Below the pieces are notes generated by a model. The model saw only the letters and a list, made by a program, of their open reading frames with translations. It had not been told where the DNA came from and did not search any database. Below are positions 8,183 to 17,285 of a stretch of DNA of 19,807 nucleotides, piece by piece; position 1 is the stretch's first letter, and each line of letters starts with the position of its first letter. Both the position numbers and the translations under genes were made by a program. Origin of the DNA: JANOXC01 sp031418215 (lineage in GTDB: Bacteria > Bacteroidota > Bacteroidia > AKYH767-A > OLB10); assembly GCA_031418215.1 (NCBI GenBank), contig JANOXC010000001.1, forward strand, positions 1 to 19,807, given 5' to 3'.

Positions 8183-8530
8183 ATGAAAATATTAATTGCA
8201 ATTCTCGGGTTTCTAAATGGCGCCTATATGTTGATTGATGGATTTTTTGTCATATTAAAAAGAAAATATATCGGGCCGGAAAAACCCGGGCCTTGGGCTA
8301 ATTTATTTTACAAATTTAATATTGATGTATTTAAAATCGGGCCATTGTTCATATTGTTTGGCTTGCTCTGGTTAATATTTATTTTCGGACTTTGGACAAA
8401 CAAATATTGGACCTTCCCTCTTGGTATATTGATCTCCATTATGACATTATGGTATTTACCCGTTGGGACAATTATTTCACTAATAGTTCTTATTCTTTTA
8501 ATTACTTTTAAACCCAAACTTGGTCTGTAA
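8183..8530 (+). CDS. Small integral membrane protein
   Basis: 115 residues with three to four predicted membrane helices: residues about 3-25, 51-72, 76-90 and 93-110, separated by a basic loop (KRKYIGPEKPGPW). There is no signal peptide cleavage site, no Cys or His cluster and no recognised family signature; it resembles the many short DUF-type inner-membrane proteins of Bacteroidota. The ATG at 8183 sits in an A/T-rich context and no earlier in-frame start fits better. It is bracketed by the 14-bp direct repeat and lies 48 bp before the methyltransferase gene, so co-transcription with it is possible. Confidence 0.65.
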   Translation: MKILIAILGFLNGAYMLIDGFFVILKRKYIGPEKPGPWANLFYKFNIDVFKIGPLFILFGLLWLIFIFGLWTNKYWTFPLGILISIMTLWYLPVGTIISLIVLILLITFKPKLGL

Positions 8531-8539
8531 CAGCCAAAG
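8526..8539 (+). repeat. 14-bp direct repeat, right copy
   Basis: Exact second copy of TGTAACAGCCAAAG; it includes the TAA stop (8528-8530) of the small membrane protein gene. Confidence 0.6.
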
Positions 8540-8578
8540 TACAATCTATAAAATAACATCAATCTTGCAAGACTGACT

Positions 8579-9217
8579 TTGAACAATTTGGATAAAAACA
8601 AAATCGCAGTGGAGGTTTTCAACAAGCATGCGAATTTATACCAAACCAAGTTTATGGATGTTGGACTCTATGCTGATACCTTAAACTTATTTTGCAATGC
8701 CATTCCTCAACAAAACGCAATTATACTAGAGCTGGCTTGCGGTCCCGGGAATATTACAAAATACCTGCTAAACGAAAGGCCTGATTTCAAAATTCTTGGT
8801 ACAGATCTTTCTCCAAATATGATTGCACTTGCCAAAGCCAACAACCCTGATGCGCAGTTTGAAATTATGGACTGTAGAAATATCAGCACCCTGAAAGAAA
8901 CCTATGATGCAATAATGTGTGGCTTTTGCCTGCCTTATCTTTCCATTCAGGAATCAGCCAAATTATTTAGTGATTCTTATTCGAGATTAAACAACAACGG
9001 AATAATTTACCTCAGTACTATGGAAGGTGAGTATGCCAATTCGGGTTTTCAAAAAGGAAGTACCGGGGATGAAATATATATGCACTTTTACAATTCCGAT
9101 AATTTAAATTCCCTTTTAAACCAAAACGGTTTTAAAATATTAAACTTAATCAGGATAAAATCTAGCATGACAAATGGTGCTGAAGTTATTGACTTAATAA
9201 TTATTGCATCAAAATAA
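8579..9217 (+). CDS. Class I SAM-dependent methyltransferase, TTG start
   Basis: 212 residues. Motif I is E51-LACGPGN (SAM-binding Gly-rich loop), followed by the acidic end of beta-2 in GTDLSPNMIALAKANNP and motif II/III in FEIMDCRNI, then YDAIMCGFCLPYL for beta-4. This is a complete Methyltransf_25/11-like Rossmann fold of ordinary length. The acceptor substrate cannot be read from sequence; relatives act on small molecules, lipids or quinone precursors. The frame has no ATG before residue 26; TTG at 8579 gives an N-terminus (NNLDKNKIAVEVFNKHA) that matches the normal start of this fold, and a stop lies in frame at 8549, so TTG is the likely start. It is cytoplasmic, 48 bp downstream of the small membrane protein gene. 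Confidence 0.85.
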   Translation: MNNLDKNKIAVEVFNKHANLYQTKFMDVGLYADTLNLFCNAIPQQNAIILELACGPGNITKYLLNERPDFKILGTDLSPNMIALAKANNPDAQFEIMDCRNISTLKETYDAIMCGFCLPYLSIQESAKLFSDSYSRLNNNGIIYLSTMEGEYANSGFQKGSTGDEIYMHFYNSDNLNSLLNQNGFKILNLIRIKSSMTNGAEVIDLIIIASK

Positions 9218-9235
9218 ATTGATAAAAAATGTTTG

Positions 9236-9307
9236 ATGTTTGTGAGTAAAATTCTTTTAGTTGTTTTTTTCGTATTTTTCGCTTTGCTAATTTTTAGATA
9301 TGATTAG
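9236..9307 (+). CDS. Possible 23-residue hydrophobic microprotein or leader
   Basis: ATG 9236 opens a frame that is almost entirely hydrophobic (core KILLVVFFVFFALLIF) with a Lys before and an Arg after it, as in a single membrane helix; it stops at TAG 9305-9307, 15 bp before the transporter start. AT-rich spacer DNA produces such frames by chance, so the support is weak. Confidence 0.15.
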   Translation: MFVSKILLVVFFVFFALLIFRYD

Positions 9308-9322
9308 TACATTCGATCAACT

Positions 9323-10666
9323 ATGAGTAAACCATTACCCGCCTTATCGGAAAATACATTTTTGAGGTATTTCATCTTTATCGCTTTATATGTTGCACAG
9401 GGTATTCCGGAAGGCATGGCATTTTTTGGCATCCCGGCATGGATGGCCATGAATGGCAAAACACCCGGAGAAATTGGTGGTTTTGTAGCTGCAGTAGGAT
9501 TACCCTGGAGTTTTAAAATAGTGGTAGCTCCGCTGATGGACCGCTTTACTTATTTACCAATGGGCCGCAGAAGGCCATGGGTGATGTTAGGACAATTAGG
9601 TTTGATTGCAAGTTTTATAGCAATGGCATTTGTAAATGACCCGTTAAATAATATGTGGCTCCTTACCGTTGCCGGTTTTGCTGTCGGATTTTTTGGCGCA
9701 TTCCAGGATGTTGCTACTGATGGTATGGCCATCGATGTGGTGCCAACACATCAACAGGCAAAGGCAAATGGTTACATGTGGGGAGCAAAAATTATTGGGA
9801 CGTCAGCATCATTGGCATTGGGTAGTTGGATCCTCAACAAATATGGATTTACAGCTTCCATACTTACACTTTCAATTGCTGTTGGGTTAATCATGCTTGT
9901 GCCCGTATGTCTTAGAGAGCGTCCGGGTGAAAAGCTGTTGCCGTGGAGTACAGGCGCAGCATCCCACGAAACAAAAAAAATGCAATTGTCGAGTTGGTCT
10001 GTCATCTTCAAATCACTATATAAAGTATTTAGTTTGCGCAACAGTTTGTTGCTGGCGGTACTGATGTTTATTTCACAGGGGTCTTATAATTATATTGCTA
10101 CCCTTCTTCCCATCTTTACTGTGCAGGCACTTAACTGGACAGACCAGGATTATTCACAATATTTTGCTACCGCAAGTTTGATTGGCGGTATTGGCGGCAT
10201 GCTGATAGGTGGAGTTTTGATAGATCGTTTTGGGAAAATACGCATGTTGAATATATATTTTTTCTTATTGATAGGATTAACTGCCGGATTTGTTTTTTTA
10301 AAACCATACTGGACAAACACATTTTTCATTGTAAGCTACATGACGGTTTATCAATTGCTGTATGTCTTTGGTTGTATTGGCATCTTTGCAATTGCCATGC
10401 AATGCTGCTGGAAAAAAGTTTCTGCCAGTCAGTTTACTATTTATATGACTATTGGAAACATGGGCCGCATCGTGGGGGCCAAATTGATTGGCCCCATAAA
10501 GTTAAATTTCAGCTGGGAATACACTGTTCTTGCATTTGCAGGAATGATGGTTTTGGCCGCTATTGCCATTCAGTTTTTACATATTGAAAATCATTTGAAA
10601 CATGTGGACGAATTAGAAAAAAAACATTTGGAAAGTGAATTAATTCCAAGATTAACTGAAATATAA
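9323..10666 (+). CDS. MFS transporter, AmpG/PAT-like
   Basis: 447 residues with 12 predicted membrane helices and a cytoplasmic loop around residues 195-235. Signatures of the AmpG/acetyl-CoA-transporter-like (PAT) branch of the major facilitator superfamily are visible: QGIPEG in helix 1, a W-SFK-x-x-x-AP-x-x-D motif before the first cytoplasmic loop, the basic loop GRRRPW, and FQDVATDGMAIDV with the helix that follows (ANGYMWGAKIIGTS). The second half has the matching GGVLIDRFGKIR loop. AmpG itself carries muropeptides; members in Bacteroidota are often of unknown substrate, so peptidoglycan recycling is only one possibility. Its stop codon is followed at once by the start region of an exported VOC protein, indicating one transcript and linked function. 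Confidence 0.88.
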   Translation: MSKPLPALSENTFLRYFIFIALYVAQGIPEGMAFFGIPAWMAMNGKTPGEIGGFVAAVGLPWSFKIVVAPLMDRFTYLPMGRRRPWVMLGQLGLIASFIAMAFVNDPLNNMWLLTVAGFAVGFFGAFQDVATDGMAIDVVPTHQQAKANGYMWGAKIIGTSASLALGSWILNKYGFTASILTLSIAVGLIMLVPVCLRERPGEKLLPWSTGAASHETKKMQLSSWSVIFKSLYKVFSLRNSLLLAVLMFISQGSYNYIATLLPIFTVQALNWTDQDYSQYFATASLIGGIGGMLIGGVLIDRFGKIRMLNIYFFLLIGLTAGFVFLKPYWTNTFFIVSYMTVYQLLYVFGCIGIFAIAMQCCWKKVSASQFTIYMTIGNMGRIVGAKLIGPIKLNFSWEYTVLAFAGMMVLAAIAIQFLHIENHLKHVDELEKKHLESELIPRLTEI

Positions 10667-10672
10667 ATGCTC

Positions 10673-11131
10673 ATGAAAAAAATATTATTGCTTCTGTTTG
10701 CACTTCAATTTACTTTCGGGGTTCAGGCACAAGACACCACAACTTTTAATTTAACGTTCAACCACCTGGCCTTATCTGTAACAGACGTTGACCGCTCAGC
10801 AGATTTTTACCATAACATTTTAAAACTTCCTGAAATCACCAACAAAACTAAAATTGACGGGATACGCTGGTTCTCTTTGGGTGAAGGAAAAGAGTTGCAC
10901 CTTATTTCCATTCTGAAAGAAAAAGTGACGATCAATAAAGCTGTTCATGTGGCATTGACAACGGATAACTTCGATGCACTGCTTACGTCGCTTCAGCAAA
11001 AGAATATCCATTATTCTGACTGGCCGGGAGTACCTGATAAAATAAACATCCGTGCTGATGGCATCAAGCAGATTTTTTTCCAGGATCCTGATGGTTACTG
11101 GATTGAAGTGAACAGCGTGGGGCAGAAATAA
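10673..11131 (+). CDS. Exported VOC/glyoxalase-family protein coupled to the transporter gene
   Basis: 152 residues from ATG 10673 (MKKILLLLF); an ATG at 10667, directly abutting the transporter TAA, adds only Met-Leu. A cleavable signal peptide ends around VQA|QD. The mature protein is a complete VOC domain with all four canonical metal-ligand positions: His in FNHLALSV, Glu in GKELHLI, His in AVHVALTT and Glu in YWIEVNS. It therefore probably binds a divalent metal and may act as a lyase, dioxygenase or isomerase in the periplasm; the substrate is unknown. Relatives are normally cytoplasmic and lack a signal peptide. The zero-gap junction with the upstream MFS gene suggests translational coupling. 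Confidence 0.85.
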   Translation: MKKILLLLFALQFTFGVQAQDTTTFNLTFNHLALSVTDVDRSADFYHNILKLPEITNKTKIDGIRWFSLGEGKELHLISILKEKVTINKAVHVALTTDNFDALLTSLQQKNIHYSDWPGVPDKINIRADGIKQIFFQDPDGYWIEVNSVGQK

Positions 11132-11224
11132 AATTACTTAAGCAATATCAAGTGTTTTAAATAGTTATTTATGCATCCGTTCTATTCCTATTAAATTGCC
11201 AATAAAAACAAATCAACCAAAAAA

Positions 11225-11416
11225 GTGAATGCAATAAAAAGTAAACTCAATACACTAGCCTTTGCTGGTAATATTTTTTTTATTGTCTGGATTTTATACA
11301 ATGGCATCAGCGATAATTTTCAGGGAACATTGCCAGAAAAGGTATCTTACATCACACTGATGGGGCTTTTGGCGATAAACAGCATTCTGCTTTTAAAAAA
11401 CAGCAAAGAAAAATAA
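11225..11416 (+). CDS. 63-residue small membrane protein, GTG start
   Basis: Two hydrophobic helices (residues about 11-27 and 41-57) are joined by a polar loop (SDNFQGTLPEKVS), with basic residues at both ends, giving a helical hairpin with both termini probably in the cytoplasm. GTG at 11225 is the start that gives a basic N-terminus (MNAIKSKLN); the nearby ATG at 11229 is in another frame and stops at once. No family is recognised with certainty. It ends 19 bp before the stop codon of the convergent giant gene. Confidence 0.55.
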   Translation: MNAIKSKLNTLAFAGNIFFIVWILYNGISDNFQGTLPEKVSYITLMGLLAINSILLLKNSKEK

Positions 11417-11428
11417 TTGAACATAATT

Positions 11429-11447
11429 CTTGTTATCAGCGAACAAG
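11429..11447. terminator. Small hairpin in the convergent gap
   Basis: CTTGTT (11429-11434) pairs with AACAAG (11442-11447) across a 7-nt loop that contains the TGA stop of the minus-strand gene. With six pairs and no flanking T-run, it is only a weak candidate for a bidirectional terminator between the convergent genes. Confidence 0.2.
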
Positions 11448-14400
11448 TGTAACAGACCCGGTCAACTCATGCCAGTGGCCCTGATTATCCTGGGCTTTAA
11501 CCAAATATATATATACCCCTTCTTCGCATTCATTGCCGTTAGCTGAGAGTCCGTCCCAACCCGGACTAACAAGCGTGTTATCACGATAAATAACATCTCC
11601 CCATCGATTGAATATCTGTAATTCAGCGCTCATCAGCCCTTCGCCATAAACAGTAAAATAGTCGTTCTTACCATCGCCTTCAGGTGTAAAAGCATTGGGC
11701 ACAAAGATCGTGATGGCATCTTCAATAATAACTTCCCCATAAGCCGTATCCTTGCACGACTGACTGGTAACAGCAATTAACATCACAGGATAGACTCCGG
11801 TTTGCGTATAACGGTAAACAGGATTCATGTCCTCCGAAGTACCCACGCCATCTCCAAAATCCCAAAACCAGGAGTTGGCAGGCGTGCTGCGATTGATAAA
11901 AGTAATCTGCGGTTGCAGCATTGTTGTTTTTGCAGGATCGGGTGTGAACGCTGCTGTTGGCCTGTCATATGCATGAATTGCATTTAATATGCTGGCTACA
12001 TCAGTACATCCAAAAGCAGAAGTAACCTGAAGTGTTACATCAAAATTGCCTGCCTGCGTATATATATGATTGGGATCTGAAATGGTTGCATGATTGCCAT
12101 CGCCAAATGTCCAGCTATAGGTAAGAGCCCCGGTAGAAGTATTATCAAATGTTACTGATAATGGCAGGCAACCAAAGCCGGGTTGGAAAGTAAACATTGC
12201 TTTCGGTTTCAGGTTCACCACAATAGTTGTTGATGCGTTTGCAGGTAGAACAGTACAACCATCATTAACGGTTACAACATAGGTAGTTGTTAAACCGGGC
12301 TGAACTAGAATGCGGGAATTGATGGAAGCAGTATTGGTCCAGGTGTAATTATAAGGTCCGCCCGTACCTCCTGTTGCACTGGAAGTGATGCTGATGGTTT
12401 CTCCTTCACAAATTGTATCCGATGGAGAAATTACTACATTCAATGGCTGACGAACGGTAACATTAACCGTGAATGGTGTTGTAAAACAACCATTGCTGTC
12501 GATAGCCGTAACATTATAACTGGTAGTTACAGTCGGACTAACATTGTAGCTATTGCCAACAAATCCCGTATTCCAATTATATATATAAGGCTGAACCCCG
12601 CCTGCAGCCTGTGCGATTAAAGTAGTATTCTGACCAATGCAGATAACAGGAGCTGTTGATGAATTTAATAACAACTGCGAGGGCTGCGAAATACTTGCCG
12701 AAATTGAATCGAGGCATCCATTTAAATCCCTCACATGCAAATAATAATTACCTGCCGTTAGTCCACTGAAAAAAGTATTAGTCTGCCAGGTGTTTCCATT
12801 ATCCATACTGTAATTAAATGGTGCGGTTCCATTGGCTGAAACAAGGGTAAGTGCACCATTGTTAAAACCAAAACATGTGGCATTTAAAGTATTGACAATC
12901 CCAAGTGAAACAGCAGGTGTTGACTGTATGAGTGCATTGCCGTATGCTGTACAATTATTTGCATCCATCACAACAATTCCATAACTACCGCCGGCCAGAT
13001 TATTAAAAATATTCGAAGTTTGATAGTTGCCGCCTGCATTAATGCTGTACTGGTAAGCCCCTGTTCCACCTTGTGCATTTATTAAGATGATTCCATTCGT
13101 ATTTCCGCAAGTAGCAATTGACAGCCCCAATGTATAAACTATTGAGTCAGGTTGCTGAATTGTGACGGGCGAATTAACTGAACAGCCATTGGCATCTTTA
13201 ATTACCAAATTATAATTCCCTGCGAAAAGGTTATTGAAAATATTCCCCGCCTGGTAAGAAGTTCCGTTATTGATACTGTACTGGAATGGCCCTGTTCCTC
13301 CGGATTGATTCAGGATGATGATTCCATTTGCACTGCCGTTGCACAGTGGATCCGTTACGTTAACGTTGTTGATGGATGGACCAGCTATATTCACTATGCC
13401 GACTGAATAAACGATGGAGCAACCATTGGCATCCTTCACAACAACATGATAAGTTCCTGATAACAGATTGCTAAATTGGTTGGCATTACCAAATGTTAAT
13501 CCTGAATCAATAGAATAAACATACGCGCCGGTTCCCCCTGTTACATTAGTGATGTTGATTCCTCCATTCGCATTTCCACAGGTTGATGCTGCAGGAGTAA
13601 TGGTATAATTGAGCTGCTGCGGTTGATTAACTATCGCTGCCGTGCTCACTGTACAGCCATTTGCATCACTCACTAAAATTGAAAAGTTCCCTATTCCTAA
13701 ATTGTTAAACTGTGATGAGGCTTGAAAGGTATTTCCATTGTCGGCGCTGAACTGCAATGGTGCAGTCCCTCCATTAGTATTAACAAGAATGGTTCCGTTA
13801 TTCACACCATAACAACTCAAGGCATTCACCACTGTGCCGGTAATTACAGGGGCGGGAGCATCGCCAACGCCAAGTTGTAATGTAGCTGTACATCCATTTA
13901 AGTCCCGGATGAAAATGGTATAGTTTCCGCTATATATATTGGTGAACTGGTTTTGTAACTGGTAAGTAATTCCACTATCAGCAGAGTATTGAATTAAGCC
14001 TGTTCCCCCACCGGCAATAATGGAAATAGAAGCATTTGGATGGCTGCAGGTAGAAGCGTTGGCATTGGCTGCAAGATTTAATGCAGTAGGTTGTAAAATA
14101 TTTACTGTATCAGTCGCTTTACATCCACTTGCATCCTGCACAACAGTAATATAATTACCCGGTGAAAGATTGTTAAAAATATTCCCGTTCTGGAAAGCAA
14201 GTCCATTAGTAATGGAATATTGCAGTGCACCAGTTCCGCCGTTCGCCGTCAAAATAATACTACCGTCATTCAATCCATTGCACGTGATGTTGCTGATTTG
14301 AGAATTTGCTATGGCCGGTCCGTTTAAATTAATGACAGCAGCTAAAGCTGATTCCACACATCCATTGCCATCTTTTACAATGACGTTGTAATTACCTGCC

Positions 14401-17282
14401 AATAATGAAGGAAAAATATTATTTGCTGTGTAGGTTCCTCCATTGTTGTTGCTGTAAGTGTAAGGCGGTGTACCACCAATGGCATTGATAGTGATTGAAC
14501 CATTTGCATTTCCGCAAGAAGCAGGCAATGGGACGCTATTAAATAATATTTGTGTCGGCGACTGAATGACAACACTTGAACTGGCTTGACAACCGATCGT
14601 ATCCTGTACTATTATACTGTAGCTTCCGGATGATAAATTGTTAAATTGATTCGTAGTCAGAAAACTTTGTCCATTATCAATCGAATATTGCAATAAACCG
14701 GATCCACCATTTGCATTAATGGAAATGCTTCCATTGTTTCCATTATGGCAGGATACATTCTGGTAGGGAATACCTGATATCACAGGAGCATTGAGGTTGT
14801 TAACGGCAGCGTTGCTGTTCCCGGTACATCCATTAGCGTCCTTAACCACAATAGCATAATTTCCGGCTGCCTGATTCAGAAATACATTGCTTGCCTGAAA
14901 TGAAATGCCATTGTCATTGCTGTATTGTAATGCCCCAATACCACCAACACCATTTACTGTAATGCTTCCGTTGGAATTGTTGCAAGAGGCAGAAACTGTT
15001 ACAACATTAACATTAATAGCAGCAGGAGAACTAATCAAAACGGTTGAAGTATCCCTGCACCCTGCTGTATCTATTATGACCAGGTTATAACTTCCGGCAG
15101 GAAGATTAGCAAATTGATTTGAAGCCTGTGTGGAAATTCCACCATTGATACTATATATATAAGTTCCAGATCCACCTGTGCCATTAATAATGATCGATCC
15201 ATTGTTGACACCGAAACAACTTGCATTCACAACAGGCGAAGAATTGATTACAGGTGCTGCTGCAGCGGGCACTAAAGAACTCAGGCTAATATTGCATCCA
15301 GCAGAATCCTTTACAACAACACTGTAATTATTTGAAGCCAAATTATTAAAAAGGTTACCGGTCTGGAAGTTTGCTCCACCATCAATGCTGAATTGCAATA
15401 TCCCGCTTCCTCCCCCTGCATTAATCGTCAACGACCCATTTGACTGCCCGCAGTTTGCCGCAACTGCAGATGAAACTGCATTAATTATTAAAGGTTGTGT
15501 TATTATCGCATTGGAAATGGCAATACATCCAAAAGCATCTCGCGTCATAATTGGATAATTACCCGGAGGAAGATTGATAAATTTATTTGAAGCCTGATAA
15601 GTTGCTCCTCCGTTATTAGAATAGGAAAGAGGTGCTGTTCCGCCAATTGTAGAAATAGAAATTGAACCGTTATTTAATCCGTTACAGGTTACATTTGTAA
15701 CAGCAAGATTATTTATAGTTGGTGGAATAGTGTTCTGCACAACAATATTGGAATTTCCCAAACAACCATTGCCATCCTTAATCACAATTTGATAATTTAT
15801 AGATGGAAGGTTTGTATAATTAGTATCCGGAAGAAAAGTATTTCCATTATCAATGGAGAATAAATATGGAACAGTCCCCCCTGCTCCGCTCAATGTTATT
15901 GTGCCATTACTATTTCCACACGTCGCCGTGTTTGAATTTCCTGAAAGCGTAAGGACAGGCGGCTGTGTAATAATTGCTGAGGAGGAAACAAGACATCCTG
16001 CTGCATCTTTAACAACAACAGCATAACTACCGGGCACTAAATTATTAAACAAATTAGTCGTCTGATAACTCAATCCATTATTAACAGAAAATTGCAATGG
16101 CGCAGTGCCTCCATTGGCAACTACTGTAACAACTCCGTTGTTTGCTCCATTACAAGTTATGTTTGCTGATGATACATTTGAAATTGCCGGAGAAGCATTA
16201 TTGTTTACTATTACAGGCAGGTTTATGCTACAGTTGTTTGCATCACGAATAATAATATTATAATTCCCGGCTGTAAGGAAGTTAAAGATTGCTGAAGATT
16301 GAAAAGAAATTCCACCATCGATACTATATTGCAGCACTCCCGTTCCACCATTTGAGTTGATTGTAACTGAGCCATCGGCCTGATTACAATTGGCATTAAC
16401 AGTAACTCCGTTCGCTAAAATTGCAGGTGGTGCATTAATGATGTTGTTATTGGATGTTGCTGTACATGAATTGGCATCCTTTACAATAATGGAATAATTT
16501 CCCGGAATTAGATTAGCAAACTGATTGGAAGCCTGAAATGTCAGTCCATTATTAATAGAATATTGAAGAGGGGCTGTTCCATTGGTTGTTGAAATTGTTA
16601 TTGATCCATTGTTTGCACCAATACATGTTTCCTGAATGATAGCAACATTGTTGATTACCGGTGAGGGAGCCGCAGCAACTGCAGCAACACCACTGGCAAC
16701 ACAGCCACTTGAATCTTTCACTACAAATTGAAAATTTCCGGCATTTAAATTACTAAAGGAGTTTGAAGCCTGAAAGGTTACTCCATTATTAATGCTGTAC
16801 AAATAAGGCATCGTTCCGCCACTTGCATTAAAAGTTATTGATCCATTATTCAAACCGCATGTTGCAGTTACAGGAGTAAATCCGGAATTCAGAACAGTAG
16901 GTTGTGTTAAATTAACAACGGAAACATCAGTACATCCGGTTCCATCTTTTATAACAATTGCATAGTTCCCAGGAGGTAAATTATTGAAGTTGCCCGTTGC
17001 CTGGAATGTCACCCCATTATTAATAGAATATTGTAAAGGAGGGGTTCCTCCATTCGCAGTTATTGTGATGCTGCCATTATTACTGCCATTACAGGTTATA
17101 GTAGTCGAGGCTAGATTGGTAATAGAAGGTGCTGCATTGTTATTCACCACAGCCTGTATAGTAATCGTACAGCCATTCGCATCTTTCACAATAATGGAAT
17201 AATTATTTGCGGCCAATGCAAGAAATGTCGTGGGTGACTGAAATGTTATTCCTCCATTAATACTATATTGCAAAGCACCTGT
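11436..17282 (-). CDS. Giant SprB-repeat surface protein, C-terminal part downstream of an in-frame TGA, T9SS type B
   Basis: 1948 residues are open from the codon after the TGA at 17285-17283 to the stop at 11438-11436, in the same frame as the segment upstream, so both are parts of one gene. Going downstream it holds the rest of one interrupted SprB-like domain and 19 complete ones of 78-79 residues (to about 12650), two Ig-like domains (about 12650-12190), two PKD domains with WTFGDG and WDFGDG signatures (about 12190-11711), and a gliding-motility-associated type B T9SS sorting domain (11710-11439: VPNAFTPEGDGKNDYF, FNRWGDVIY, GVYIYLVKA). The family covers SprB-like mobile adhesins of gliding Bacteroidota, carried on the surface after T9SS export. 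The first in-frame ATG after the TGA is two domains further on (in GGTMPYLYS), and there is no signal peptide, so this part cannot be made and exported alone unless the TGA is read through or is an artefact. Confidence 0.88.
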   Translation of the reverse strand, partial: TGALQYSINGGITFQSPTTFLALAANNYSIIVKDANGCTITIQAVVNNNAAPSITNLASTTITCNGSNNGSITITANGGTPPLQYSINNGVTFQATGNFNNLPPGNYAIVIKDGTGCTDVSVVNLTQPTVLNSGFTPVTATCGLNNGSITFNASGGTMPYLYSINNGVTFQASNSFSNLNAGNFQFVVKDSSGCVASGVAAVAAAPSPVINNVAIIQETCIGANNGSITISTTNGTAPLQYSINNGLTFQASNQFANLIPGNYSIIVKDANSCTATSNNNIINAPPAILANGVTVNANCNQADGSVTINSNGGTGVLQYSIDGGISFQSSAIFNFLTAGNYNIIIRDANNCSINLPVIVNNNASPAISNVSSANITCNGANNGVVTVVANGGTAPLQFSVNNGLSYQTTNLFNNLVPGSYAVVVKDAAGCLVSSSAIITQPPVLTLSGNSNTATCGNSNGTITLSGAGGTVPYLFSIDNGNTFLPDTNYTNLPSINYQIVIKDGNGCLGNSNIVVQNTIPPTINNLAVTNVTCNGLNNGSISISTIGGTAPLSYSNNGGATYQASNKFINLPPGNYPIMTRDAFGCIAISNAIITQPLIINAVSSAVAANCGQSNGSLTINAGGGSGILQFSIDGGANFQTGNLFNNLASNNYSVVVKDSAGCNISLSSLVPAAAAPVINSSPVVNASCFGVNNGSIIINGTGGSGTYIYSINGGISTQASNQFANLPAGSYNLVIIDTAGCRDTSTVLISSPAAINVNVVTVSASCNNSNGSITVNGVGGIGALQYSNDNGISFQASNVFLNQAAGNYAIVVKDANGCTGNSNAAVNNLNAPVISGIPYQNVSCHNGNNGSISINANGGSGLLQYSIDNGQSFLTTNQFNNLSSGSYSIIVQDTIGCQASSSVVIQSPTQILFNSVPLPASCGNANGSITINAIGGTPPYTYSNNNGGTYTANNIFPSLLAGNYNVIVKDGNGCVESALAAVINLNGPAIANSQISNITCNGLNDGSIILTANGGTGALQYSITNGLAFQNGNIFNNLSPGNYITVVQDASGCKATDTVNILQPTALNLAANANASTCSHPNASISIIAGGGTGLIQYSADSGITYQLQNQFTNIYSGNYTIFIRDLNGCTATLQLGVGDAPAPVITGTVVNALSCYGVNNGTILVNTNGGTAPLQFSADNGNTFQASSQFNNLGIGNFSILVSDANGCTVSTAAIVNQPQQLNYTITPAASTCGNANGGINITNVTGGTGAYVYSIDSGLTFGNANQFSNLLSGTYHVVVKDANGCSIVYSVGIVNIAGPSINNVNVTDPLCNGSANGIIILNQSGGTGPFQYSINNGTSYQAGNIFNNLFAGNYNLVIKDANGCSVNSPVTIQQPDSIVYTLGLSIATCGNTNGIILINAQGGTGAYQYSINAGGNYQTSNIFNNLAGGSYGIVVMDANNCTAYGNALIQSTPAVSLGIVNTLNATCFGFNNGALTLVSANGTAPFNYSMDNGNTWQTNTFFSGLTAGNYYLHVRDLNGCLDSISASISQPSQLLLNSSTAPVICIGQNTTLIAQAAGGVQPYIYNWNTGFVGNSYNVSPTVTTSYNVTAIDSNGCFTTPFTVNVTVRQPLNVVISPSDTICEGETISITSSATGGTGGPYNYTWTNTASINSRILVQPGLTTTYVVTVNDGCTVLPANASTTIVVNLKPKAMFTFQPGFGCLPLSVTFDNTSTGALTYSWTFGDGNHATISDPNHIYTQAGNFDVTLQVTSAFGCTDVASILNAIHAYDRPTAAFTPDPAKTTMLQPQITFINRSTPANSWFWDFGDGVGTSEDMNPVYRYTQTGVYPVMLIAVTSQSCKDTAYGEVIIEDAITIFVPNAFTPEGDGKNDYFTVYGEGLMSAELQIFNRWGDVIYRDNTLVSPGWDGLSANGNECEEGVYIYLVKAQDNQGHWHELTGSVTLVR

Positions 17283-17285
17283 TCA
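17283..17285 (-). other. In-frame TGA replacing a conserved Gly codon
   Basis: The sequence reads GCC AAT GGC TGA ACA GGT, where neighbouring domains read AAT GGT GGA ACA GC. One G-to-T change (GGA to TGA) explains it. Frame and domain length are unchanged on both sides. Confidence 0.9.

Noticed and set aside
10475..10495. GC-rich 8-bp stem-loop (GGGGCCAA / TTGGCCCC)
   Set aside because: It lies inside the transporter coding region and encodes normal helix residues (GAKLIGPI); no T-run follows, so not a terminator.
17271..17273. TTG at 17273 as a start for the downstream part of the giant gene
   Set aside because: It is the Leu of the conserved LQYS motif inside a domain, four codons after the TGA, with no signal peptide following.
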